Positions 26,254 through 34,983 of a DNA stretch of 62,821 nt are shown one piece after another; position 1 is the stretch's first letter; each line of letters starts with the position of its first letter. The translations under genes and the position numbers were made by a program. Location: the NCBI GenBank assembly GCA_900554635.1, contig USHY01000002.1:1-62821 (forward strand). Reading direction: 5' to 3'. The notes beneath the pieces were generated by a model. It searched no databases. It worked only from the letters and a program-made list of their open reading frames with translations, and had not been told where the DNA came from. This DNA is from an uncultured Clostridium sp. GTDB lineage: Bacteria; Bacillota; Clostridia; TANB77; CAG-508.

Positions 26254-27552
26254 TCAACTATCATGCTGGCTAGTTTTACCATGTTCACAATAGTTACATG
26301 TTGAAGAACTTCCTACATATCCATGTGTTGTGCAATAATAGTGACAACCTGACTGATTATGTGTTGAACAGGTAGTGTATACTGTTGTTGTAATTGTTCC
26401 CTTTCCAAAGCAAGTACCACAAGTATATTTATGTGCTCCACTTATTCTTTCATCTCTAAAATACCCACAAGTATCACACCATACTACTTTAAAGTATCCT
26501 CCACATTCACCAGAGCATTTGTATGAAGTTGCTTGAGTTGTCCCGTTGCAACTTAAGTTGTTATGTTGTGAAGGGGGATTACTTATTGCCCCAATTGCTT
26601 CCATAGTTCCATAACAAGTTAATTCTTTGGCTCCTCCACATGTTCCACAGGTTTCTTCTTTTGTTGTTTTATTTGCTGTACATTCTGTTGCATTATGATA
26701 TTTTCCTGTTCCTGGGCAATAGGTTCTAAATTGTTTTTTATCACTTGTTGATGTTAATTTTCCATCATTTGCAGTTATATACCAATAGTAATCAGTATAT
26801 TTTGTTAAGTTTGATGCTGATAAGTTTAAATATTTATTTTGCGTTGTAGAACTTGATGTAGCCATTTTAGTATATGTTCCATTTTCTGATGTACTTAGGT
26901 ATAATTCATAAACTAAGTCATCACCTTCTTCATCTGAAGCTCTCATTCTTATTGTTGCACTATTAGTAGATTTATTATAAAGAGCATTATAATTAATATT
27001 TGGAGCTGTATTAACATATAATGTCTTGAAACTTCCATCTTTTGATGCTTCATCTTTTCCATCACTAACTACGGCTGTGTAATTGTATGTTGTATCTTTG
27101 TCTAATCCAGATAATGGAAACTCCCCATTATCCTGTGGTCCATATGTTTTACTTTCATTTGTTACACTGTGAATAACTGTAAGTTTATATGTTAAGCTGT
27201 CTCCATCTTCATCTGTACCAACAACAACTACTCTTGCTGTTGTTCCAGTTATATCTTTTACTGATACCTGTATTGCCGGTTTAGTATTAACTTCACCATC
27301 ATCTTTTCTTCCTGGTAAATCAGTGTACTCATTTTTAATTTCATTTACAGTATCTTGCCCTGTTCCTATTGCCTCATCAATACCTTCTTTTCCACCTCTA
27401 GCTTTTGAAAATAGTCCATTAGGTATTACTAGTTCTGTAACTCCTAGAAGGATTATTAATACTATCACAGTTATTATTAATGAAATTAGTGTTATTCCAC
27501 TTTCTCCTCTATCGTTTTTATTTATATTCTGTATTACTTTTGTATTTTTCAT
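26254..27552 (-). CDS. Prepilin-like protein with fibronectin-like and Cys-rich domains
   Basis: The 432-residue protein begins with a charged leader and the class III prepilin pattern ESGITLISLIITVIVLII (residues 17-34), where a prepilin peptidase would cut after Gly. A linker follows, then two fibronectin/cadherin-like beta domains (about 90-180 and 183-278; DEDGDSLTYKL and DEEGDDLVYELYL align with each other). The final 150 residues hold about 20 cysteines in CxxC knuckles, including CGTCGG and CGTCFGKG, which resemble the CxxCxGxG of DnaJ zinc fingers. Start has GAGGG at good spacing. Probably an exported pilin-like fibre or surface protein; the Cys-rich end is unusual outside the cell. 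Confidence 0.72.
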   Translation of the reverse strand: MKNTKVIQNINKNDRGESGITLISLIITVIVLIILLGVTELVIPNGLFSKARGGKEGIDEAIGTGQDTVNEIKNEYTDLPGRKDDGEVNTKPAIQVSVKDITGTTARVVVVGTDEDGDSLTYKLTVIHSVTNESKTYGPQDNGEFPLSGLDKDTTYNYTAVVSDGKDEASKDGSFKTLYVNTAPNINYNALYNKSTNSATIRMRASDEEGDDLVYELYLSTSENGTYTKMATSSSTTQNKYLNLSASNLTKYTDYYWYITANDGKLTSTSDKKQFRTYCPGTGKYHNATECTANKTTKEETCGTCGGAKELTCYGTMEAIGAISNPPSQHNNLSCNGTTQATSYKCSGECGGYFKVVWCDTCGYFRDERISGAHKYTCGTCFGKGTITTTVYTTCSTHNQSGCHYYCTTHGYVGSSSTCNYCEHGKTSQHDS

Positions 27553-27623
27553 GTTTTTTCCCTCTTTCCTGTATAAAATTATTTAGTTAAAAATTTATGC
27601 CACATCTAAATTTATTTTATACT

Positions 27624-27663
27624 AAAAAACTACAAATTGCAATATTTTTTTGCAATTTGTAGT
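27624..27663 (-). terminator. Rho-independent terminator after radA
   Basis: A 14-bp perfect stem (ACTACAAATTGCAA with its complement, 27629-27642 and 27650-27663) is followed by Ts on the minus strand. Confidence 0.9.
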
Positions 27664-27677
27664 TTTTTGTAAAAATA

Positions 27678-29039
27678 TTATTTTAGTTTTAAATATTTCA
27701 TTGCTTCATCAATATTTTTCACACCTACTATTGTGGAATTATATGTACCCTTTAGTTGTTTTTTATTATGTTCTGGAATTATACATGTTTTAAATCCTAG
27801 TTTCTCTGCCTCTTTGATTCTTTTTTCAATCATGTTTACACTTCTTACTTCTCCAGTTAGTCCAACTTCTCCTATTGCTATTGCATTTTCTGGAATGCTG
27901 ATGTTTTTATAGCTAGATGCTACTGCAAGGATTATACCTAAATCTAATGCTGGTTCATTTATTTTTATTCCACCAACTATATTCAAATAAACATCTTGAT
28001 TTCCAAATGGAAGCCCTACTATTTTTTCTAATACAGCAATTAATAATGTTAATCTATTGTAATCTATTCCATTAGCAGTTCTCCTTGGAAATCCAAAAAT
28101 TGTTCCGTGAAGTTAATGCTTGTAGTTCTACAAGAATCGGTCTTGTTCCTTCTAAACTTGCTACAACAATTGAACCTGCTGGATTGTTTTCTCTTTCACC
28201 TAGAAGAACTGATGATGGATTTAAAATTTCTGTCATTCCTTCTTCTTTCATTTCAAACATTCCAATTTCATTTGTTGAACCAAATCTATTTTTTACACTT
28301 CTTAATATTCTATATGAAAAATATCTTTCACCTTCTAAGTAAAGTACTGTATCCACCATGTGTTCTAAAACCCTTGGCCCTGCTATGTTTCCGTTCTTTT
28401 GTAACATGTCCTATTATTATTGTTGTTATTTTCTGTTCCTTACATGTTCTCATTATTCTTGCTGTTATTTCTCTTACTTGGCTCACACTTCCTGGCCCAG
28501 CTGTTATTTCATCTGAATACATTGTTTGTATTGAATCTATAATAACTAATTTTGGTTTTATTCTTATAATTGCATCTTCGATTAATTCTATATCTGTTTC
28601 TCCTAGGAATAATATATCATCATTTTTTATTCCCAGTCTATCTGCTCTTATTTTAATTTGCTCTGCTGATTCCTCTCCTGAAACATATAAAACTTTTCCT
28701 TCACCTTTTACTTTATCGCAAATCTGCAAAATTAAAGTTGATTTTCCAATTCCGAGGTTCTCCACCAAGTAATGTAAGTGACCCTTTTACCAAGCCTCCG
28801 CCTAGTACTCTATCTAGCTCCTCAAAACCTGTTAAAGTTCTACTTACATCCTGTTTTTGTATATTGTTTAAGACTGTTGGTTCTACTCTTTCTTTAATAA
28901 TCTGCTTTCCCGTACTTTTTGATTGTGCTTTTTCTTCATAGCAAGTGTTCCATTCATTACAAGCAGGACATTTTCCAAACCATTTTGGTGATTCATTTCC
29001 ACAATTACTGCATACAAATACCGTTGTTTGTTTTGGCAT
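27678..29039 (-). CDS. radA: DNA repair protein RadA, read through three CGG +1 shifts
   Basis: RadA is a RecA-like branch-migration helicase. Conventionally the locus is four fragments. Skipping one C at each of three CGG codons (28754, 28393, 28107) joins them into 452 residues, the normal length. Joints: LGGEP+[10 protein letters not shown] rebuilds Walker A, GHVTKE+[14 protein letters not shown] rebuilds the RadA-specific motif region, and LTS+[18 protein letters not shown] rebuilds the next core block. Domains: N-terminal zinc finger [18 protein letters not shown] (9-26), RecA core (about 60-280) and Lon-like C-terminal domain (about 300-452). Segment lengths are 95, 120, 95 and 142 codons. 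It follows ftsH by 11 bp. Confidence 0.93.
28105..28107 (-). other. CGG +1 recoding site 3 in radA
   Basis: Zero frame TCA CGG AAC runs to a stop 10 codons on. Skipping C gives TCA GGA ACA and continues to [12 protein letters not shown]. Confidence 0.85.
28391..28393 (-). other. CGG +1 recoding site 2 in radA
   Basis: Zero frame GAA CGG AAA. Skipping C gives GAA GGA AAC, rebuilding [17 protein letters not shown]. Confidence 0.88.
28752..28754 (-). other. CGG +1 recoding site 1 in radA
   Basis: Zero frame CCT CGG AAT. Skipping C gives CCT GGA ATT, rebuilding the Walker A GEPGIGKST exactly, with no extra residue. Confidence 0.9.
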
Positions 29040-29050
29040 AATCTACTCCT

Positions 29051-30844
29051 TTATGAGTTGAAAATTTGGTTAAATTCTTCTGATGATATTGTTTCTTTTT
29101 CCAATAATCTTTGTGCTACGGCATGTAATTTATCCATATGTGCTAATATTAGTTCTTGAGCTTTTACATAAGCTGTGTCTATTAAGTTCTTTACTTCTAC
29201 TCCAATTATATCTTCAATATTATTTCCAAATACCTGTAATTCATATTGTTCTTTTGCTTCTAAGTTTATTGGACCTACTCTATCACTCATTCCGTATTTT
29301 TTTACCATGTCTTTTGCAATTTCTGTTGCTACTTCTATATCATTACTTGCTCCTGTTGAAATATCGTTTAGAGCTATTTTTTCAGCTGCCCTACCACCAA
29401 GTAATGCTATTAATTTTTCTTCCATTTCTGTTCTTGAAATATAATATTTATCCTCATTTGTTTTATACATTGTATATCCACCTGCTAAGCCTCTTGGGAT
29501 AATTGATATTTCTTTTACATCCTGTTGTGTTTCAAGGTATTTACTTACTATTGCATGTCCGGCTTCGTGGTATGCAGTTAATTTTTTATCCTTATCTGAT
29601 ATTACTCTACTATTTTTTTGAAGTCCTACTGTTACCTTTTTTACTGCTTCCTCTAGGTCATCCATTACTATTTTTTCGTGATGCCTTGTTGTTGCAATTA
29701 TTGCTGCTTCATTTAGCACATTTGCAAGTTCTGCACCTGTAAATCCTGCTGTGTTTGCTGCAATATCTTTTAAATTTATGTCTTCTCCTAAAGGTTTATT
29801 TTCTGAATGTATTTTTAGTATTTCTTCTCTTCCTCTTGCATCTGGAACTGCTATTGTTATTTGTCTATCAAATCTTCCTGGTCTTAACAAAGCTTTATCT
29901 AGCATTTCTGGTCTATTTGTTGCAGCTAGTACTATAACTGTTTCATCTGTGTTAAATCCATCCATTTCAACTAGTAATTGGTTTAATGTTTGATTGTTTT
30001 CTGATTCTGCTCCGCTTCCACCTGTTCTTCTAGCGCCTATTGCATCAATTTCATCGATAAATACTATGCAAGGTGACACTTTTTTTGCTTTTTCAAATAA
30101 TTTTCTAACTCTTGAAGCTCCTAGACCTGCAAACATTTCAATGAATTCTGATCCACTCATTGAAATAAATGGAACCTTTGCTTCTCCTGCTATTGCCTTT
30201 GCAATTAATGTTTTTCCTGTTCCTGGTTTTCCATAAAGTAATATTCCTCTTGGAATTTTTGCTCCCATTTCATGGAACTTTTTAGGTTCTTTTAGGAAAT
30301 TTACTATTTCTATTAACTCGTTTTTTTCTTCATCTAATCCTGCAACATCTTTGAATGTTATGTTTGTTTGTTCGCTTTCTGCATCATACATTTTGCTTTT
30401 ATCTCCTAAGCCTTGAAGCTTAAATAATGCAATAAATAGTACCAATATCATAATTGTTGGTAATAAGTTAAATAGTGTTGATGTTATCCTAACTAATGGA
30501 CTTGTTTTTTTCTGTTTTAAATCAATTAAATTTCCTTCTTGAACTTTTGTCTGTACTAATTCTATAAATGCTTGTGTACTTGGTACTATAGCATTTTTTT
30601 CTTCATCATCATTTTTTAATTTTACTTTTATTGATGTACTTCCAACTGTCATCTCTATTTTTTCTACTGCATTTTCATCAATTTTTGTAATTAATTCTGT
30701 ATATGAAATTTCTTTATCATTTTCATTATTTTTATTGTTATTTAATAGTGCAAAAGTAATTATAATTCCTGCAACAAGCACAACTATTGCAAATATTGTA
30801 TAATATATTTTATCCTTTTTATTGTTTTTATTTTGGTCTTTCAT
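29051..30844 (-). CDS. ftsH: ATP-dependent zinc metalloprotease FtsH
   Basis: A membrane-bound AAA+ protease for quality control. 597 residues: two N-terminal membrane helices (about 13-30 and 110-135) around a short external domain, the AAA module with YGKPGTGKTLIAKA (Walker A, near 205), IVFIDEIDAIG (Walker B), the second region of homology NRPEMLDKALLRPGRFDR, then the M41 protease with HEAGH (zinc ligands, near 420). The start ATG overlaps the alr stop (TAATG) once alr is read through its CGG site. No CGG site occurs in ftsH itself. Confidence 0.96.
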   Translation of the reverse strand: MKDQNKNNKKDKIYYTIFAIVVLVAGIIITFALLNNNKNNENDKEISYTELITKIDENAVEKIEMTVGSTSIKVKLKNDDEEKNAIVPSTQAFIELVQTKVQEGNLIDLKQKKTSPLVRITSTLFNLLPTIMILVLFIALFKLQGLGDKSKMYDAESEQTNITFKDVAGLDEEKNELIEIVNFLKEPKKFHEMGAKIPRGILLYGKPGTGKTLIAKAIAGEAKVPFISMSGSEFIEMFAGLGASRVRKLFEKAKKVSPCIVFIDEIDAIGARRTGGSGAESENNQTLNQLLVEMDGFNTDETVIVLAATNRPEMLDKALLRPGRFDRQITIAVPDARGREEILKIHSENKPLGEDINLKDIAANTAGFTGAELANVLNEAAIIATTRHHEKIVMDDLEEAVKKVTVGLQKNSRVISDKDKKLTAYHEAGHAIVSKYLETQQDVKEISIIPRGLAGGYTMYKTNEDKYYISRTEMEEKLIALLGGRAAEKIALNDISTGASNDIEVATEIAKDMVKKYGMSDRVGPINLEAKEQYELQVFGNNIEDIIGVEVKNLIDTAYVKAQELILAHMDKLHAVAQRLLEKETISSEEFNQIFNS

Positions 30845-31960
30845 TATTTGTACTCCCTTCTTATCTCTTTAGAAATGTATAGTGGATTCACTTCAAGTAA
30901 TGCAGTGTTATTAAGTGTTATTTTATCTTTTTTAATATCTACAATTGTATGGTACATTCCGTATTGTACCAATTACATCATACCTTTTTTGATTTATTAC
31001 TGTTGTTAATTTTTGTTTTTTGAAAATATTTTTTATTTCTCTTAAAGCTCTCCTTAATTTATCAACCGTTCTAAACATATCTGTCTTTTGCGTTACATTA
31101 TATCCTTCAAGATATCCTATTGGTAAAATTGCTATTCCAGTCTCATGTTTTGTTTTGTAGCTATCTAGGTAGCTTATGTTGAATTTTGCTGGAACGGTTC
31201 GTATTTCTGCTATACTAGTTTCAAGTTCTCCAATCTTTTTTAAACCAATATTGTTTTCTGAGCAAACTCTGCCAACAAAAGCTGAACCAATTCTCGCAGA
31301 ATTCAAGCACATTTCTGGGTAATTAAGAATTGCAGGTGAATTACAAATATGTTGTAGTTTTATATGAATTCCATGATTTTCTAATTTTTCTAATACTCCT
31401 TTAAAATTTTCAAATTGCTCTAGTGTATGTTTATTGTTTTTATAGTATGAACATGAAAAGTGTGAAAAAATTCCCTCAACATTTATATTGTTTTTTTGTA
31501 AACTTTCTATAGTTTGTATTATGTTTTGAATATCATAATACAAAAAGCCATATCTTCCAAATCCTGTATCTATTTTTATGTGTGCCTTAATATTATATCC
31601 ATTTTTAGATAGTTCATTTACTAAGCTAGCATTTTCTTTTGAATCTACTGTAATTGTAATATTGTTTTTAAGGGCTTCTTCTAATTCAGATTTTAAATTT
31701 AATGGTGAAAGCATTAAAATTTCTATTTCCTTTTGACTTTTTCTTAATTCAATTGCTTCCTCTAATGTTGCTACTGCAAAATACTCTATACCATTATTCT
31801 TCAAAAACTCTGTATATTTTTGAAGGTCTAAGCCATAACCATTACCTTTTACAACTGCTATTATTGTGTAATTTTCATTTTTTGATATTTGTTTTGTGTA
31901 TTCTTTCATTTTGTTAATGTTATGTTTCAAGTCTTCTTTACTCACAATTAATTGCTTCAA
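30844..31960 (-). CDS. alr: Alanine racemase, read through one CGG +1 shift
   Basis: A PLP enzyme making D-alanine for peptidoglycan. Fold-type III barrel: the PLP lysine is in AVVKGNGYGLD (near 36), and IKIDTGFGRYGF and HICNSPAIL follow. The zero frame stops after 342 residues inside the C-terminal domain (TIRNVPYNCRY). Skipping the C of CGG at 30961-30959 gives TIGMYHTIVDIKKDKI..., a total of 371 residues and a TAA that overlaps the ftsH start codon by one base, the tight spacing seen elsewhere in this block. The catalytic Tyr of the C-terminal domain is not certain from my reading. It follows the FemX-like gene by 1 bp. Confidence 0.9.
30959..30961 (-). other. CGG +1 recoding site in alr
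   Basis: Zero frame ATA CGG AAT. Skipping C gives ATA GGA ATG and restores the C-terminal domain and the TAATG junction with ftsH. Confidence 0.85.
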
Positions 31961-31961
31961 A

Positions 31962-33026
31962 TTATTTTCCTCTTTCTTTTAATTTATTTTTAAATCCTGC
32001 AATTTTCTTGTATATTTTTTCACTAATCTTGTACATTTTATAAGTAATTGGTTTATAATTTATATATAGCTCACCTATAAACTCTGTAAACTCTGCATTA
32101 AAGCCTTTTTTGAATCTATATAAACCATATTGTGGATGGCTTTCATCAACAATTCCAACAACACCTCTGAAATCATACATATCTTTTTTATGTTCAATAG
32201 AGTACTTTATCATGTCCCATTGAAGTAAATAGTTTGGCATTAAATTTCTATGTGCATTACTACTTGCACCATATAAATACCAAATTTTATTACCATATAT
32301 TATATCTATAATTCCTGAAATTGGCTCTCCATCTGAGGTATATGCCATCATTAATTTAAAATGTTCTGGAGCTAATTCATCATACATTTTTTCGAAATAT
32401 GATAATGGTCTTATCATAAAATCATCACGCTTGCCTGTTATTTCCATTATTTTATGGAAGTCTTTTAAATCTTCCCTTTTGCCTTCTCTTATAACAACAC
32501 CTTTTTTAGTTGCCAAACGTATGTTATACCTTGTTTTTTGATGAAACTCAGCAAATATCTCATCTTCTGTTTTGTCTTTTAAGTTTAATCTAAATACATA
32601 TCTAGGTTGTATTCCTTCACTAAAATCTTTTGCATCATCTTTAATTTTAAAACCTAATTCTGTTGCTATTTTTCTAAATTCTAAATCATCACTTTTAATA
32701 TCTGGTTCCCATTTTAAAGTAAAAGCTTTGTATTTTTTTGCTAATAGTTTTAGTCCTTCTGTTAGGTCTTGTAGAACTGCTTTGTCATGTATATTACAAA
32801 TTGGTCCTCTTGAAATATACATAAAGTTGCCAAAAATAGGCATTTTTCTAATTAGAACACTTACTGCTCCAACTATTTTTCCTTCATTATCTTTTGATAA
32901 AACAATTTCATTTTTCCATGCTTGTTTTACTTTTCCCCATTCTATTGATTGTTGAAAATTACATCTTTCGTTATTTTCAAGAAATTCTTTATATGCTTTT
33001 TTATCATTTTCAGTTAATATTTGCAT
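31962..33026 (-). CDS. FemX/FemAB-like peptidoglycan aminoacyltransferase
   Basis: A 354-residue protein with two GNAT-like domains of the Fem family: FMYISRGPICN and FTLKWEPDI in the first half, then RYVFRLNL, TRYNIRLATKKGVVIREG, WYLYGASSNAHRNLMPNYLLQWDMI and the closing YDFRGVVG...GLYRFKKGFNAEFTEFIGE. Fem enzymes add amino acids from aminoacyl-tRNA to the lipid II side chain. The C-terminal basic helix (KIYKKIAGFKNKLKERGK) is typical. It lies next to alr, so the pair covers D-Ala and cross-bridge supply. Confidence 0.88.
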   Translation of the reverse strand: MQILTENDKKAYKEFLENNERCNFQQSIEWGKVKQAWKNEIVLSKDNEGKIVGAVSVLIRKMPIFGNFMYISRGPICNIHDKAVLQDLTEGLKLLAKKYKAFTLKWEPDIKSDDLEFRKIATELGFKIKDDAKDFSEGIQPRYVFRLNLKDKTEDEIFAEFHQKTRYNIRLATKKGVVIREGKREDLKDFHKIMEITGKRDDFMIRPLSYFEKMYDELAPEHFKLMMAYTSDGEPISGIIDIIYGNKIWYLYGASSNAHRNLMPNYLLQWDMIKYSIEHKKDMYDFRGVVGIVDESHPQYGLYRFKKGFNAEFTEFIGELYINYKPITYKMYKISEKIYKKIAGFKNKLKERGK

Positions 33027-33044
33027 TGGCTTGTCCTTTCTTTT

Positions 33045-33527
33045 TTATAAGGCTAATTCTATATTTCTTCCTGTTGGTATGTATTGTCTATATTTTACAT
33101 GTCCCATATCTAACAGTCTTTTTGAAACTTTCACACTTTCAGTTTCTGAGTATTTATCACATTTATAAATAACTTCTTTTATTCCAGATTGTATTATGGC
33201 TTTTGCACATTCATTACATGGGAATAGTGCTACATAAATTCTACTGTTTTTTAGAGTTGTTCCAGTATAATTTAGTATTGCATTTAATTCGCCATGGCAT
33301 ACATATGGATACTTTGTTTCTGCGTAACTTCCTTCTCTTTCCCATGATATTTCATCATCTGAACAGCCTTTTGGAAATCCATTATATCCTATTGATAATA
33401 TCTTATTATCCTCACTTACTATGCAAGCTCCAACCTGTGAATTAGGGTCTTTGCTTCTTTCTCCCGAAAGAAGCGCAACCCCCATAAAATACTCATCCCA
33501 TCCTATATAGTCTTTGCGTTTTGGCAT
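33045..33527 (-). CDS. dCMP/cytidine deaminase family (ComEB-like)
   Basis: A 160-residue zinc-dependent deaminase that would turn dCMP into dUMP, the ThyX substrate. The catalytic set is HGELNAI (HxE) near 81 and PCNECAKAI (PCxxC) near 107. IGYNGFPKGCSDDE matches the dCMP-deaminase/ComEB subgroup. The start is the ATG at 33527; the in-frame ATG at 33539 overlaps the GGAGG ribosome site (MEEK artefact). It follows cysS by 15 bp. Confidence 0.88.
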   Translation of the reverse strand: MPKRKDYIGWDEYFMGVALLSGERSKDPNSQVGACIVSEDNKILSIGYNGFPKGCSDDEISWEREGSYAETKYPYVCHGELNAILNYTGTTLKNSRIYVALFPCNECAKAIIQSGIKEVIYKCDKYSETESVKVSKRLLDMGHVKYRQYIPTGRNIELAL

Positions 33528-33542
33528 TTTTTCCTCCAATAA

Positions 33543-34934
33543 TTATTGCATTTTTTCTAGTGTTGCTCCATCTTTGCTGTCTTTTACAATATATCCTAAT
33601 TCTTTTATTTTATCTCTTAATTCATCTGATAAAGCCCAATTTTTTTCTTTTCTTGCTTCGTTTCTTTTTTCTAGTAATTCTTGAACTTCACTTGGAACTT
33701 CTTCTTTTTTTGTTTGAATTGGTTCATCTATCTTAATTCCTAAAACATTATCAAAATCCAATAATAAATTTGCTAGTTTTTTTGATTTTTTAGGATTTTT
33801 AACAATATCCCAAACCACACTTAATGCTACTGGCATATTTAAATCATCATTTATTGCTTCAAGGAATCTTGTTTTATATTCTTGAATTATTTCATCACTT
33901 ACATCATCTGTTCCGCTGTTATGCTTTGCATAGCCTTCTTTTAATTTTATTAATGATGTTTGGCTGTTTGACAATGCTTCCCATGTAAAGTTTAACTTGT
34001 TTCTGTAATGTGATGTAAAGCATAACATTTTATAACTTAGAGGGTCATAGCCTCTGTCAATTAGGTCTTGCACTAAATATGTGTTTCCTAGACTCTTAGA
34101 CATTTTTCCACCATCAATTAATAAGAATTCACAGTGCATCCAAAATCTAGCTGGAATCTTTCCTGTGCATCCTTTACTTTGTGCTATTTCATTTTCATGG
34201 TGTGTTGGTACTAGGTCTATTCCCCCTGTATGTATATCAAAAACTTCTCCAAGGTATTTTTTACTCATGCTAGAGCATTCAATATGCCATCCTGGGTAAC
34301 TTAACCCCCATGGGCTTTCCCATTTCATTATATGGTTTTCTGGTGCTTTTATCCAAAGTGCGAAATCATATGGATTTCTTTTTTCTTTATCTACTTCAAC
34401 CCTTGCTCCTGCTTTTTGGTTTCTTAAGTCTATTCCTGATAATATACCGTATTTATCTAGTTTTGACACATCAAAATATATTGCTGTTGATGTTTCATAA
34501 GCATAACCGTTATCTAGTAGTTTTTGAACATATTCTATCATATCTTGAATATGGTCTGTAGCCTTACAGATAATTTCTGGTCTGTCTATATTTAATCTAT
34601 CAAAATCCTCTAGGAATTTTTCTGTATAGTATTTTGCTATTTCTAATGGAGTTTTTTCTTCTTCTTTTGCTGCTTTTTCCATCTTGTCTTCCCCTTCATC
34701 TCCATCTGATACTAAGTGCCCAACATCTGTTATATTCATTGCATGCTTTAATTCATATCCATTATACTTAAGTACTCTTCTTAAAGTGTCCATAAATATG
34801 TATGATTTCATATTTCCTATACTTGCATCTTTATAAACAGTTGGACCACAGCTATATATGCGAACTGTATTTCCTTCTAAAGGTTTAAATTCCTCTTTGG
34901 TTTTTGTTAATGTGTTATAGAATTTTATACTCAA
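33543..34934 (-). CDS. cysS: Cysteinyl-tRNA synthetase
   Basis: It charges tRNA-Cys. 463 residues: the class I HIGH-equivalent region CGPTVYKDASIGNMKSYI (the usual zinc Cys is the C of CGPT), the second zinc cysteine in WHIECSSMS, KMSKSLGN (KMSKS loop, near 265), and a C-terminal helical anticodon domain ending EKRNEARKEKNWALSDELRD, a CysRS hallmark. It is upstream of and co-oriented with the dCMP deaminase, 8 bp after a ribosome-site-bearing gap. Confidence 0.96.
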   Translation of the reverse strand: MSIKFYNTLTKTKEEFKPLEGNTVRIYSCGPTVYKDASIGNMKSYIFMDTLRRVLKYNGYELKHAMNITDVGHLVSDGDEGEDKMEKAAKEEEKTPLEIAKYYTEKFLEDFDRLNIDRPEIICKATDHIQDMIEYVQKLLDNGYAYETSTAIYFDVSKLDKYGILSGIDLRNQKAGARVEVDKEKRNPYDFALWIKAPENHIMKWESPWGLSYPGWHIECSSMSKKYLGEVFDIHTGGIDLVPTHHENEIAQSKGCTGKIPARFWMHCEFLLIDGGKMSKSLGNTYLVQDLIDRGYDPLSYKMLCFTSHYRNKLNFTWEALSNSQTSLIKLKEGYAKHNSGTDDVSDEIIQEYKTRFLEAINDDLNMPVALSVVWDIVKNPKKSKKLANLLLDFDNVLGIKIDEPIQTKKEEVPSEVQELLEKRNEARKEKNWALSDELRDKIKELGYIVKDSKDGATLEKMQ

Positions 34935-34948
34935 AGTTTTTCCTCCTT

Positions 34949-34981
34949 AAAAATCGCCAAATTGGCAGATTGAAATCTGCC
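34949..34981 (-). terminator. Likely terminator after the PBP gene
   Basis: GGCAGAT/ATCTGCC hairpin (34964-34981) followed after about 11 bases by a T-run on the minus strand. It is weaker than the others because of the gap. Confidence 0.55.
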
Positions 34982-34983
34982 AT

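Noticed and set aside
27678..29039. radA as a decayed pseudogene
   Set aside because: All conserved blocks are present, no internal stop in the restored frame, and every break is a CGG; true decay (see DUF1016) looks different.
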